A DNA stretch of 64,000 nucleotides from NCBI RefSeq assembly GCF_013085345.1, contig NZ_JABFAJ010000005.1, positions 41,358 through 105,357 on the forward strand. The letters are read 5' to 3'. The notes below the pieces were generated by a model. That model ran no database searches. It had not been told where the DNA came from and saw nothing but the letters and a program-made list of their open reading frames with translations. How positions within the stretch are numbered: position 1 is the first letter of the stretch; each line of letters begins with the position of its first letter. This document shows positions 16,039-24,676 of this stretch, piece after piece. The position numbers and the translations under genes were made by a program. Source of the stretch: Isoptericola sediminis (GTDB lineage Bacteria > Actinomycetota > Actinomycetes > Actinomycetales > Cellulomonadaceae).

Positions 16039-17781
16039 ATGGCCTCCCGACTCACCGCCGAGTCACGAACCCGCGCCCTGGCTGCGCTCGAGAGCTCGCA
16101 GGACTCCGCCTCCGAGCTCGACGTCCTCGTCATCGGCGGCGGGGTCACCGGCGCCGGCATCGCTCTCGACTCCGTCACGCGCGGGCTGTCCACCGCGATC
16201 GTCGAGTCCCAGGACTGGTCCGCAGGCACCTCCAGCTGGTCCAGCAAGCTGGTCCACGGCGGCCTGCGCTACCTGCAGATGCTCGACTTCTCCCTCGTGC
16301 ACGAGGCGCTCACCGAACGCGACCTGCTCCTCAAGGAGCTCGCCCCGCACCTCGTCAAGCCCGTCCCCTTCCTGTACCCCCTCGAGCACCGGGTGTGGGA
16401 ACGGGCCTACGTCGGGGCCGGCATCGCGCTGTACGACACCCTGGCCTCGGTCGCCCCGGGGAAGCGCGCGATGCCGCTGCACCGGCACCTGACCCGTCGG
16501 CAGATCAGCCGGAAGTTCCCGGACCTCGCGCACGAGGCCGCGATCGGCGCCGTGCAGTACTGGGACGCCTCCGTCGACGACTCACGCCTCGTCGCCACGC
16601 TGGTCCGCACCGCGGTCGACTACGGCGCGCACGCCGCCTCCCGCACCCAGGTCGTCGAGCTCACCAAGAGCAGCACCGGCACGGTCAACGGGGCCGTCGT
16701 CGTCGACCTGGAGACCGGTCGCGAGATCACGGTCCGCGCCCGGCACGTCATCAACGCCACCGGCGTGTGGACCGAGGACACCGAGGCCCTGGCCGGGGAC
16801 GAGGGCGGCCTGCACGTGCTGGCCTCCAAGGGCATCCACATCGTCGTCCCCCGGGAGCGCATCAAGGGGCAGGTCGGCCTGATCCTGCAGACCGAGAAGT
16901 CGGTGCTGTTCATCATCCCCTGGTCCCGGTACTGGATCATCGGCACCACGGACACCCCGTGGGAGCTGGACCCGGTCCACCCGGTGGCCACCGCGGCCGA
17001 CATCGACTACGTGCTCGACCACGCCAACGCGGTGCTGGCCCACCCGCTGACGCGCGAGGACGTCATCGGCACCTACGCCGGCCTGCGTCCGCTGCTGCAG
17101 CCGGGCACCAAGGAGGGCACGAGCTCGGCGAAGGTCTCGCGCGAGCACACCGTCGCCTCCCCCGCCCCGGGCCTGACCGTCATCGCCGGCGGGAAGCTGA
17201 CCACCTATCGCGTGATGGCCAAGGACGCCGTCGACTTCGCGATCGGCCAGCGGGCGCACGCGCTGCCGTCGGTGACCCACCAGATCCCGCTCATCGGCGC
17301 GGTCGGCCTGTCCGCCGCCCGCCGCCAGGCCCGCACCTGGGCGCAGCGGTACGGCTGGAGCCCGGCGATGGTCGACCACCTCCTGCACCGCTACGGCTCG
17401 GCGCTGCGCGAGCTCGTGACCCTGTGCGAGGAGGACCCGGGGCTCGCCGAACCGCTGGAGCACGCCCCCGCCTACCTGCGGGCCGAGATCCACTACGCGG
17501 TCAGCCACGAGGGCGCGCTGCACCTGGAGGACCTGCTGGTGCGACGCACCCGGCTCGTCTACGAGGTGGCCGACAAGGGGCGCGCCGCCCTCGAGGAGAT
17601 CGCCGGGATCGCCGCACCCCTGCTCCGCTGGGACGACGAGACCAGGAAGCGGGAGATCGAGAGCTACCGGGCCCGGGCGGACGCCGAGGACGCGGCGGCC
17701 CAGGCCCCCGACGACGAGGCGGCCGCCGAGGCCCGGGGCAACGCCGGCGACCTGACGACGCTGCGGCCTCTGCGCACCTGA
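16039..17781 (+). CDS. glpD: Aerobic glycerol-3-phosphate dehydrogenase
   Basis: This 580-aa FAD enzyme oxidises sn-glycerol-3-phosphate to dihydroxyacetone phosphate at the membrane and feeds electrons to quinone. The N-terminal FAD motif is VIGGGVTGAGIALD (~33-46), followed by SSWSSKLVHGGLRYL, the GlpD signature, and a C-terminal helical DAO_C domain. ATG 16039 has GAGAGGAG upstream. It is first in glpD-glpF-glpK. The last ~40 residues are an acidic, Ala-rich tail beyond the usual length. Confidence 0.96.
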   Translation: MASRLTAESRTRALAALESSQDSASELDVLVIGGGVTGAGIALDSVTRGLSTAIVESQDWSAGTSSWSSKLVHGGLRYLQMLDFSLVHEALTERDLLLKELAPHLVKPVPFLYPLEHRVWERAYVGAGIALYDTLASVAPGKRAMPLHRHLTRRQISRKFPDLAHEAAIGAVQYWDASVDDSRLVATLVRTAVDYGAHAASRTQVVELTKSSTGTVNGAVVVDLETGREITVRARHVINATGVWTEDTEALAGDEGGLHVLASKGIHIVVPRERIKGQVGLILQTEKSVLFIIPWSRYWIIGTTDTPWELDPVHPVATAADIDYVLDHANAVLAHPLTREDVIGTYAGLRPLLQPGTKEGTSSAKVSREHTVASPAPGLTVIAGGKLTTYRVMAKDAVDFAIGQRAHALPSVTHQIPLIGAVGLSAARRQARTWAQRYGWSPAMVDHLLHRYGSALRELVTLCEEDPGLAEPLEHAPAYLRAEIHYAVSHEGALHLEDLLVRRTRLVYEVADKGRAALEEIAGIAAPLLRWDDETRKREIESYRARADAEDAAAQAPDDEAAAEARGNAGDLTTLRPLRT

Positions 17782-17899
17782 CAGGACCCCCGGTCGCGCC
17801 GTCGCAGCATCGGCGGCGCGGCCGGTTCGCCGCGGCGACGAGGTCGTGGCACGACGCTCCGGGCACGGGCCCGGACCGAGAAGAGAAAGCGAGACGACG

Positions 17900-18634
17900 A
17901 TGTCAACAGGCGAACTCTTCGTCAGCGAGATGCTGGGAACCGGGATGCTGCTGCTCCTCGGTGCCGGTGTCGTGGCGAACGTCATCCTGCCGAAGAACAA
18001 GGGGTTCAACGGCGGATGGCTTCTCATCAACTTCGGATGGGGCCTGGGTGTGTTCTCCGGTGTGTACGTCGCGTTCGCCAGCGGCGCCCACATCAACCCG
18101 GCCGTGACGTTCGGCATCTGGGCCAGCGGCGCCGAGGAGTTCGGTCCGGGCATCCCCGTCACCCTGGCGAACGGTGCGATCTACATCTCCGCCCAGATCG
18201 TCGGTGCCGCGCTCGGTTCCGCGATCGCCTTCCTCGCCTACAAGAAGCACTTCGACGAGGAGGCGCCGGCGCCGATCAAGCTCGCGGTGTTCTCCACCGG
18301 ACCCGAGATCCGCTCCTACGGGTGGAACTTCGTCACCGAGGTCATCGGCACCTTCGTGCTGGTGTTCGTGGTGCTGAACTTCGGCAACTGGCCGGGTGAC
18401 ATCGGCCCGCTCGCCGTCGCCCTCCTGGTGGTCGGGATCGGTGCGAGCCTCGGTGGCCCCACCGGCTACGCCATCAACCCGGCCCGTGACCTCGGTCCCC
18501 GCATCGCGCACGCGCTGCTGCCGATCAAGGGCAAGGGTTCCAGCGACTGGGGCTACTCCTGGGTGCCGGTCCTCGGCCCCATCGTCGGCGGCGTCCTCGC
18601 CGGCCTGCTCGCCCCCGTCGTCGCCTTCGGCTGA
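17900..18634 (+). CDS. glpF: Glycerol uptake facilitator (aquaglyceroporin)
   Basis: The 244-aa integral membrane protein of the MIP family carries both Asn-Pro-Ala motifs, HINPAVTFG in the first half and AINPARDLGPR in the second. Asp after the second NPAR marks glycerol rather than water channels. The start is ATG 17900, preceded by a purine-rich GAGAAAG stretch; a longer in-frame GTG version at 17846 adds a charged, non-homologous tail. glpK follows by 60 bp. Confidence 0.95.
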   Translation: MSTGELFVSEMLGTGMLLLLGAGVVANVILPKNKGFNGGWLLINFGWGLGVFSGVYVAFASGAHINPAVTFGIWASGAEEFGPGIPVTLANGAIYISAQIVGAALGSAIAFLAYKKHFDEEAPAPIKLAVFSTGPEIRSYGWNFVTEVIGTFVLVFVVLNFGNWPGDIGPLAVALLVVGIGASLGGPTGYAINPARDLGPRIAHALLPIKGKGSSDWGYSWVPVLGPIVGGVLAGLLAPVVAFG

Positions 18635-18694
18635 GCCCGGCCCGGCGACCACCCATCCGTACCGCAATGACGCAACGACACGAAGGACATACCC

Positions 18695-20209
18695 ATGGCT
18701 GACTACGTCCTCGCCATCGACCAGGGCACCACGAGCTCGCGTGCCATCGTCTTCGACCACTCCGGCCGCATCGTCTCGACCGGCCAGCTCGAGCACGACC
18801 AGATCTTCCCGAAGGCGGGCTGGGTCGAGCACAACCCCGAGCAGATCTGGAACAACACCCGCGAGGTCGTCGGCCTCGCCCTCACCCGCGGCAACCTCTC
18901 GCACGAGGACGTCGCCGCCGTCGGCATCACGAACCAGCGCGAGACCACGGTCGTGTGGGACAAGAACACCGGCAAGCCCGTCTACAACGCCATCGTCTGG
19001 CAGGACACCCGCACCCAGGCGATCGTGGACGAGCTGGGCGGCTCCGAGGGCCCCGAGAAGTACAAGTCGATCGTCGGGCTGCCGCTCGCGACCTACTTCT
19101 CCGGCCCGAAGATCAAGTGGATCCTCGACAACGTCGAGGGCGCCCGGGAGGCCGCGGACCGCGGCGACCTGCTGTTCGGCAACACCGACAGCTGGGTCCT
19201 GTGGAACATGACCGGCGGGACGGACGGCGGCGTGCACGTCACCGACGTCACCAACGCCTCGCGCACCATGCTCATGGACCTCGACACCCTCTCCTGGCGG
19301 GAGGACATCGCCGCGGACATGGGCATCCCGCTGTCGATGCTCCCCGAGATCCGGTCCTCGTCCGAGATCTACGGTCACGGACGCCCCCGCGGCATGGTCC
19401 CCGGTGTCCCGATCGCGGGCATCCTCGGCGACCAGCAGGCCGCCACCTTCGGCCAGGCGTGCTTCGAGGTCGGGACCGCGAAGAACACCTACGGCACCGG
19501 CAACTTCATGCTGCTCAACACCGGTACCGAGAAGGTGGCCAGCGAGAACGGTCTGCTCACCACGGTCTGCTACAAGATCGGGGACGCCGACGCCGTCTAC
19601 GCCCTCGAGGGTGCCATCGCCGTCACCGGCTCCCTGGTGCAGTGGCTGCGGGACAACCTGGGGCTGTTCGACGACGCCCCGGACATCGAGTACCTGGCCG
19701 GCAAGGTCGACGACAACGGCGGCGCCTACTTCGTGCCGGCGTTCTCCGGCCTGTTCGCCCCGTACTGGCGGTCGGACGCCCGCGGTGCGCTCGTGGGCCT
19801 GACGCGGTACGTCAACCGCAACCACATCGCCCGGGCCGCCCTGGAGGCCGTCGCCTACCAGACGCGCGAGGTCATGGACGCCATGCGGGCCGACTCCGGT
19901 GTGGACCTGACCGAGCTGAAGGTCGACGGCGGCATGGTCGCCAACAACCTGCTCATGCAGTTCCAGGCGGACCAGCTCGGCGTCGACGTCGTGCGTCCCG
20001 AGGTCGCCGAGACCACGGCCCTCGGTGCGGCGTACGCCGCCGGCATCGCCGTCGGCTTCTGGTCGGGCGAGCAGGACGTCCGCGACAACTGGATCGAGGG
20101 CCAGCGGTGGACGCCGTCGCTGCCCGAGGACGAGCGCGAGCGGCTGTACCGCCAGTGGAAGAAGGCGGTGACCAAGACCTTCGACTGGGTCGACGAAGAC
20201 ACCAAGTAG
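18695..20209 (+). CDS. glpK: Glycerol kinase
   Basis: The 504-aa FGGY-family kinase phosphorylates glycerol to glycerol-3-phosphate for GlpD. The N-terminal ATP motif [15 protein letters not shown], the [10 protein letters not shown] substrate motif, TYGTGNFML and the C-terminal [17 protein letters not shown] are all present. ATG 18695 follows GAAGGA. Its transcript probably ends in the very long hairpin directly downstream. Confidence 0.97.
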   Translation: MADYVLAIDQGTTSSRAIVFDHSGRIVSTGQLEHDQIFPKAGWVEHNPEQIWNNTREVVGLALTRGNLSHEDVAAVGITNQRETTVVWDKNTGKPVYNAIVWQDTRTQAIVDELGGSEGPEKYKSIVGLPLATYFSGPKIKWILDNVEGAREAADRGDLLFGNTDSWVLWNMTGGTDGGVHVTDVTNASRTMLMDLDTLSWREDIAADMGIPLSMLPEIRSSSEIYGHGRPRGMVPGVPIAGILGDQQAATFGQACFEVGTAKNTYGTGNFMLLNTGTEKVASENGLLTTVCYKIGDADAVYALEGAIAVTGSLVQWLRDNLGLFDDAPDIEYLAGKVDDNGGAYFVPAFSGLFAPYWRSDARGALVGLTRYVNRNHIARAALEAVAYQTREVMDAMRADSGVDLTELKVDGGMVANNLLMQFQADQLGVDVVRPEVAETTALGAAYAAGIAVGFWSGEQDVRDNWIEGQRWTPSLPEDERERLYRQWKKAVTKTFDWVDEDTK

Positions 20210-20217
20210 TTGTGCCG

Positions 20218-20317
20218 CCGAGGGGACGGCACGACCCGCACGACCGCGTTCACGCGCCCTGGGGGGCGCTCCACTTCGGGAACATCGACGGTCGCACGGG
20301 TCGTGCCGTCCCCTCGG
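20218..20317. terminator. Long hairpin after glpK
   Basis: Arms 20218-20238 and 20297-20317 are a perfect 21-bp inverted repeat; extending inward gives 29-bp arms (20218-20246 and 20289-20317) with two mismatches. The ~42-nt loop holds a second small hairpin (GCGCCC...GGGCGC). It starts 8 bp after the glpK stop. No U-run follows. A stem this long is unusual for a plain terminator; it may also act as a processing or stability element. Confidence 0.7.
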
Positions 20318-20352
20318 CTCGTCCGCGCCCGTGCGGTGCGGGGCGAGGCTCG

Positions 20353-20358
20353 TAGGCT
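20353..20358 (+). promoter_or_regulatory. -10 box, leaderless start of the hydrolase gene
   Basis: TAGGCT lies 6 nt before GTG 20365, with no ribosome-binding site between. It fits a leaderless transcript. No convincing -35 is visible. Confidence 0.5.
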
Positions 20359-20364
20359 GGCGTC

Positions 20365-21681
20365 GTGAAGAGCACCGTGACGAGCGAGTCCGCGTACACG
20401 ATCCCCGGCGTCCACGTCACCGACCGCACCCTGACGGTGCCGCTGGACTGGTCCGCCCCCGCCGACGACCGCACGCTCAGCGTGGTCGTGCGTGAGCTGG
20501 TGGATCCGACGAAACGGTCCGAGGACCTGCCGCTGCTGGTGTTCCTGCAGGGTGGCCCCGGGGGCAAGGGTCCCCGCCCCACGGGTCCCGACGGCTGGGT
20601 CGGCGAGGCGCTGAAGCGGTTCCGGGTCGTGCTGCTCGACCAGCGCGGCACCGGGCGTTCGACGGCGGTGCGGGCCCGTGCGCTCGCCGCCCTCGGCTCC
20701 CCCGAGGTCCAGGCCGAGTACCTGTCGCACCTGCGCGCCGACTCCATCGTCCGCGACGCCGAGCACGTGCGGAAGTCCATCTACGGCGGCCGGCGCTGGT
20801 CGACGCTCGGACAGTCCTACGGCGGGTTCGTCACCCTGACCTATCTGTCGCTCGCCCCCGAGGGCCTGGCGGCGTCCTACGTGACCGGGGGCCTGGCCGG
20901 CCTCGACGCCGGGCCCGAGGAGGTCTACCGGCGCACGCAGGCGCGGGTCGCGACGAAGAACGCGCAGTACCGCGGCCGGTACCCCGACGACGTGCCCCGG
21001 ATCGCCCGGATCGCGGACCGGATCGCCGACGGCGACGTGCGGCTGCCCGGTGGAGACCTGCTGAGCATCGAGCGCTTCCAGTCGCTGGGCATGGCCTTCG
21101 GCATGGGCCCCGGGTTCGAGCGCGTGCACTGGATCGTCGACGAGGCCTTCGACGACGCGGCACCGGACGAGCTCACCGACACCTTCCTCGCGGACGTCGA
21201 GGCCGCCACGGGGTTCGCCACCAACCCGATGTACGCCGTGCTGCACGAGTCGATCTACGCCCAGGCGGGCACCGGGCCGACGGCGTGGGCCGCGCAGCAG
21301 GTGCGCGAGAGCGACCCGAAGTTCGCCGCGGGCGCGCGCCCGCTGCTGTTCACCGGCGAGATGATCTACCCCTGGATGTTCGACCAGGTCGCCGCGCTGC
21401 GCCCGTTCCGCGACGCGGCGCAGGCCCTGGCCGCCCGCCGTGACTGGGGCGACCTGTACGACACCGCGGTGCTGGCCGCCAACGAGGTGCCGATGGAGGC
21501 GGCGGTCTACTTCGACGACATGTTCGTCGACGCCGCGCTCTCCCTGGACACCGCCTCCCGGGTCGGGAACGCCCGGGCATGGGTCACCAACCAGTTCGAG
21601 CACGACGGGCTGCGCGCCGGCGACGTGTTCACGACGCTGCTCGACCGGCTCGACGCCCGGGGCGGTCCGGTGCGCGACTGA
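20365..21681 (+). CDS. Alpha/beta-hydrolase, proline-iminopeptidase-like (S33)
   Basis: The 438-aa protein shows the S33 pattern: oxyanion-hole LQGGPGG (residues ~53-60), DQRGTGRST, and nucleophile GQSYGGF (Ser at ~154). Such enzymes release N-terminal proline or hydrophobic residues from peptides. There is no signal peptide, so it is cytoplasmic. The start GTG 20365 is probably leaderless. The length matches the larger prolyl-aminopeptidase branch, but esterase activity cannot be excluded. Confidence 0.85.
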   Translation: MKSTVTSESAYTIPGVHVTDRTLTVPLDWSAPADDRTLSVVVRELVDPTKRSEDLPLLVFLQGGPGGKGPRPTGPDGWVGEALKRFRVVLLDQRGTGRSTAVRARALAALGSPEVQAEYLSHLRADSIVRDAEHVRKSIYGGRRWSTLGQSYGGFVTLTYLSLAPEGLAASYVTGGLAGLDAGPEEVYRRTQARVATKNAQYRGRYPDDVPRIARIADRIADGDVRLPGGDLLSIERFQSLGMAFGMGPGFERVHWIVDEAFDDAAPDELTDTFLADVEAATGFATNPMYAVLHESIYAQAGTGPTAWAAQQVRESDPKFAAGARPLLFTGEMIYPWMFDQVAALRPFRDAAQALAARRDWGDLYDTAVLAANEVPMEAAVYFDDMFVDAALSLDTASRVGNARAWVTNQFEHDGLRAGDVFTTLLDRLDARGGPVRD

Positions 21682-21785
21682 ACCGTCCGGTGCGCCGGGG
21701 GCGCTGACGCGCGAACAGCGCCGACCTGCGGAAGTCTCGTGACCAGCGGTAGCGCCGCCCCGGCGGCCCGAACCCGGAGGGAGCC

Positions 21786-23090
21786 GTGGACGCGGAGACC
21801 TGGCGGAACATCGCCCTGGTGCTGGGGTTCGTGCTGCTCGGCGGGGTGTTCGCCGGGACCGAGTTCGCTCTCGTCTCGCTGCGCGAGGGGCAGATCGCCG
21901 AGCTGGAGCGCCACGGGTCGCGCGGGCGCCGGGTCGCCGCCGTCGCCCGCGACCCCAACAGGTTCCTCGCCGCCGTGCAGATCGGCGTCACGGTGGCCGG
22001 GTTCTTCTCCGCCGCCTACGGCGCGTCGACGCTCGCCCCCGACCTCGCGCCGGTGCTGGAGTCGCTCGGCCTCTCGCCGGGTGCGGCGTCGACCGCCGCC
22101 CTGGTCACGCTGACGCTGCTCGTCGCCTACGCCTCCCTGGTGCTGGGCGAGCTCGTCCCGAAGCGGCTGGCCCTGCAGCGCTCGGTCCAGGTGTCCCTCG
22201 TCGTCGGACCGCCCCTGGACCGGTTCTCGCGGATCATCCGACCCGTCATCTGGCTGCTGTCCCGCTCCACCGACGCGGTGGTCCGGCTGCTGGGCGGCAA
22301 CCCGGACGTCCGGGCACCGCAGATGACCGGGGAGGAGCTGCGCCGGGCGGTCAGCGAGCACCCCGGTTTCTCCCCCGAGGAGCGCGAGATCGTGACCGAC
22401 GTCTTCACGGCCTCCGAGCGGACGCTGGCCGAGGTCATGCGCCCGCGCCCCGACGTCACCTTCCTGCCGGCGGACCTCGCCGTCGACGAGGCGGTCGACG
22501 CCGTGGGGGACGAGCCCTCCACACGGTTCCCCGTCGTGGACGACGGCGTGGACGACGTCGTCGGGTTCGTGCACCTGCGCGACCTGGTCCGCGAGCTGCG
22601 CACCCCGGCCCGACGACGGCGGACCCTGCGGGAGATCGTCCGCCCGGCCCTGGAGATGCCCGGCACCAACCGGCTGCTGCCCGCCCTGACCACGATGCGC
22701 CAGGAGGGCATCCACCTGGCCGTCGTGCGCGACGAGTACGGCGGGACCGACGGCATCGCCACCCTCGAGGACCTCGTCGAGGAGCTCGTGCGGGACATCC
22801 GCGCCGAGCCGGACCCGCGCAGCCCGGAGCTCGGCACCGACGAGGTCGACGCCGGTCTCACGCTCGAGGACTTCGCCCGGGAGACCGGGATCGAGCTGCC
22901 CGAGGGGCCGTACGAGACCGCGGCGGGATTCGTGCTGGCCGCACTGGGGCGGATCGCCGTCCCCGGCGACGTCGTCCGCGTCGCCGGGACGACGCTGACG
23001 GTGACCGCCGTGGACCGGCAGCGGATCCGGGCGCTGCACGTGGGTCCGGGACGCGGCCCGCACGACCCGGGAGGACCGGGCCCGCACTGA
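21786..23090 (+). CDS. CNNM/CorC (hemolysin C) family membrane transporter
   Basis: The 434-aa protein has an N-terminal CNNM (DUF21) domain with about four hydrophobic segments in residues 1-190, a CBS pair (residues ~210-330, with RPRPDVTFL and DEYGGTDGIATLEDLVEE) and a C-terminal CorC_HlyC domain (residues ~345-425). These proteins are linked to Mg2+/Co2+ efflux. GTG 21786 has GGAGGGAG at ideal spacing. It stands alone; the next gene is convergent. Confidence 0.9.
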   Translation: MDAETWRNIALVLGFVLLGGVFAGTEFALVSLREGQIAELERHGSRGRRVAAVARDPNRFLAAVQIGVTVAGFFSAAYGASTLAPDLAPVLESLGLSPGAASTAALVTLTLLVAYASLVLGELVPKRLALQRSVQVSLVVGPPLDRFSRIIRPVIWLLSRSTDAVVRLLGGNPDVRAPQMTGEELRRAVSEHPGFSPEEREIVTDVFTASERTLAEVMRPRPDVTFLPADLAVDEAVDAVGDEPSTRFPVVDDGVDDVVGFVHLRDLVRELRTPARRRRTLREIVRPALEMPGTNRLLPALTTMRQEGIHLAVVRDEYGGTDGIATLEDLVEELVRDIRAEPDPRSPELGTDEVDAGLTLEDFARETGIELPEGPYETAAGFVLAALGRIAVPGDVVRVAGTTLTVTAVDRQRIRALHVGPGRGPHDPGGPGPH

Positions 23091-23115
23091 GGTCCGGGCC
23101 CGGTGCCGACCCGGC

Positions 23116-24600
23116 TCAGGGGGACGGGTCGGCGTCCTGGTCGGGGTCGGGGGCGTGCCGTTCGAGGAACCGGTACACGTCGGTGTCGTCCACGCCCGGG
23201 AACACCCCCCGGGGCAGTGCGGCGAGGACCTGCTGATGCATGCGCGCGCTCGGCCACGACGCACGCTCCCACCGCTGCGCCAGGTCCTCGGGGGGCCGTC
23301 GGCAGCACGCCGGATCCGGGCAGGTCGACGTGCGCCGCACCCGCGTGTCCCGGCCGCGAAACCACTTGGCGTGGGCGTACGGCACCCCGACGGTGATGGA
23401 GAACTGGCTTCCGTCGGCCGCCGTCCCGGTCTGCACCGAGTCCCAGAAGGTCCCCGCCGGGGTGTCCGTGTACTGGTAGGACTCGGTCGCCCGGTCACGC
23501 CGCGTGAACGCCTCCCGCGCGGGCCAGCGCCGGCAGACGAGCTGCCCCTCGATCGCGCCGGTCACGTCCTGCGGCAACGGCAGCCCGTCGTTCTGGTAGC
23601 CACGGAACAGGGCGCCGTCGTCCCCGACGCGCAGGAAGTGCAGGGGAATGCCCAGATGCACCGTGGCGAGGTTGGTCAGCCGCATCGCGGCAGCCTCGTG
23701 GGTGACGCCGAACGAGTCCCGGAAGTCCTCCACCGCCAGGTCCTTGGCCCGCTTGTGCTGCTCCAGGAAGCTGACGGCCGTCGTCTCCGGCATGAGGCAC
23801 GCCGCGGCGAAGTAGGTGATCTCGACGCGCTGGCGCAGGAAGTCCGCGTACGAGCGCGGCCGTTCGTGGCCCAGCACACGGTGAGCGATGGCCTGCAGGG
23901 CCAGGGAGCGCAGCCCGTGCCCACCGGGGATCGACGCCGGCGGCAGGTAGATGCGTCCGTTCTTCCAGTCGGTCACCGACCGGGCCGAGCGCGGCAGGTC
24001 GTCCACGTGCAGGATGGTCAGCCCCAGCTCGCCCGCCATCTGGGCGACCGTGCGGTGCGTCAGCGCGCCGCCGCCGTAGCCGGCCCGGCGGGTCATGTCC
24101 TCGGCCAGGGCCTCGATCTCGGGCAGGTGGTTGTCGCGATCCTGACGCTCCCGACGCAGCACGGTGTTGGCCCGCCGCGCCTCTTCCGGCGTCGCGATCG
24201 CCTCCTCCTCGCGGCGCGCCAGCTCGTCGTGCAGCCCCACGAGGTGCTCGAGCACCGGCACGGGCAGCCGCTGGCTCGGTTTCACGGCCGGGAGCCCGAG
24301 CGCGCCGAACAGCGGCCCGCGCTGCGCACGCTCGAGCGCGATCTCCAGCGCGGCGCGACGCGACGGCGGCTCGTCGGCGAGCAGGTCCGTCAACGGCACC
24401 TCGAGGGCCTCGGCGATCGCCCGCAGCAGGGACAGCCGGGGTTCGCGCCGCCCGTTCTCGACGAGCGAGAGCAGGCTCGGGGCGGACTCCACCTGACGCC
24501 CCAGGGCCTCGAGCGTGAGCCCGCGGGACGTCCGGGCGTGGCGGATGCGGCGCCCCAGGGTGATCAGGTCCGGGGCCTCCGACGTCGGTTCGGCGGTCAT
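23116..24600 (-). CDS. RamB/ScfR-like XRE regulator of acetate/short-chain acid metabolism
   Basis: The 494-aa protein has an N-terminal XRE helix-turn-helix (LGRRIRHARTSRGLTLEALG, ~15-70), an IrrE/ImmA-like central domain with HRVLGHE (degenerate for the HExxH metal motif), and a C-terminal Cys-containing ScfR domain (CPDPACCRRP). RamB of corynebacteria represses acetate and glyoxylate genes. It faces pckG, encoding a gluconeogenic enzyme, across 76 bp with two dyads, so pckG control is plausible. ATG 24600 lies just before them. Confidence 0.87.
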   Translation of the reverse strand: MTAEPTSEAPDLITLGRRIRHARTSRGLTLEALGRQVESAPSLLSLVENGRREPRLSLLRAIAEALEVPLTDLLADEPPSRRAALEIALERAQRGPLFGALGLPAVKPSQRLPVPVLEHLVGLHDELARREEEAIATPEEARRANTVLRRERQDRDNHLPEIEALAEDMTRRAGYGGGALTHRTVAQMAGELGLTILHVDDLPRSARSVTDWKNGRIYLPPASIPGGHGLRSLALQAIAHRVLGHERPRSYADFLRQRVEITYFAAACLMPETTAVSFLEQHKRAKDLAVEDFRDSFGVTHEAAAMRLTNLATVHLGIPLHFLRVGDDGALFRGYQNDGLPLPQDVTGAIEGQLVCRRWPAREAFTRRDRATESYQYTDTPAGTFWDSVQTGTAADGSQFSITVGVPYAHAKWFRGRDTRVRRTSTCPDPACCRRPPEDLAQRWERASWPSARMHQQVLAALPRGVFPGVDDTDVYRFLERHAPDPDQDADPSP

Positions 24601-24603
24601 CCC

Positions 24604-24634
24604 TTCACGCTACGTGAAGATCGGTCGATCTTCA
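24604..24634. promoter_or_regulatory. Two overlapping inverted repeats between the RamB-like gene and pckG
   Basis: Dyad 1: TTCAC (24604-24608) and GTGAA (24614-24618), 5-nt spacer. Dyad 2: TGAAGATCG (24615-24623) and its exact reverse complement (24626-24634), 2-nt spacer. They fill the divergent intergenic region, so they are good candidate sites for the XRE regulator. Confidence 0.65.
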
Positions 24635-24676
24635 TAGCGTCGACGGCACCAAAGACCGCCTGACCAGGAGGAGACT

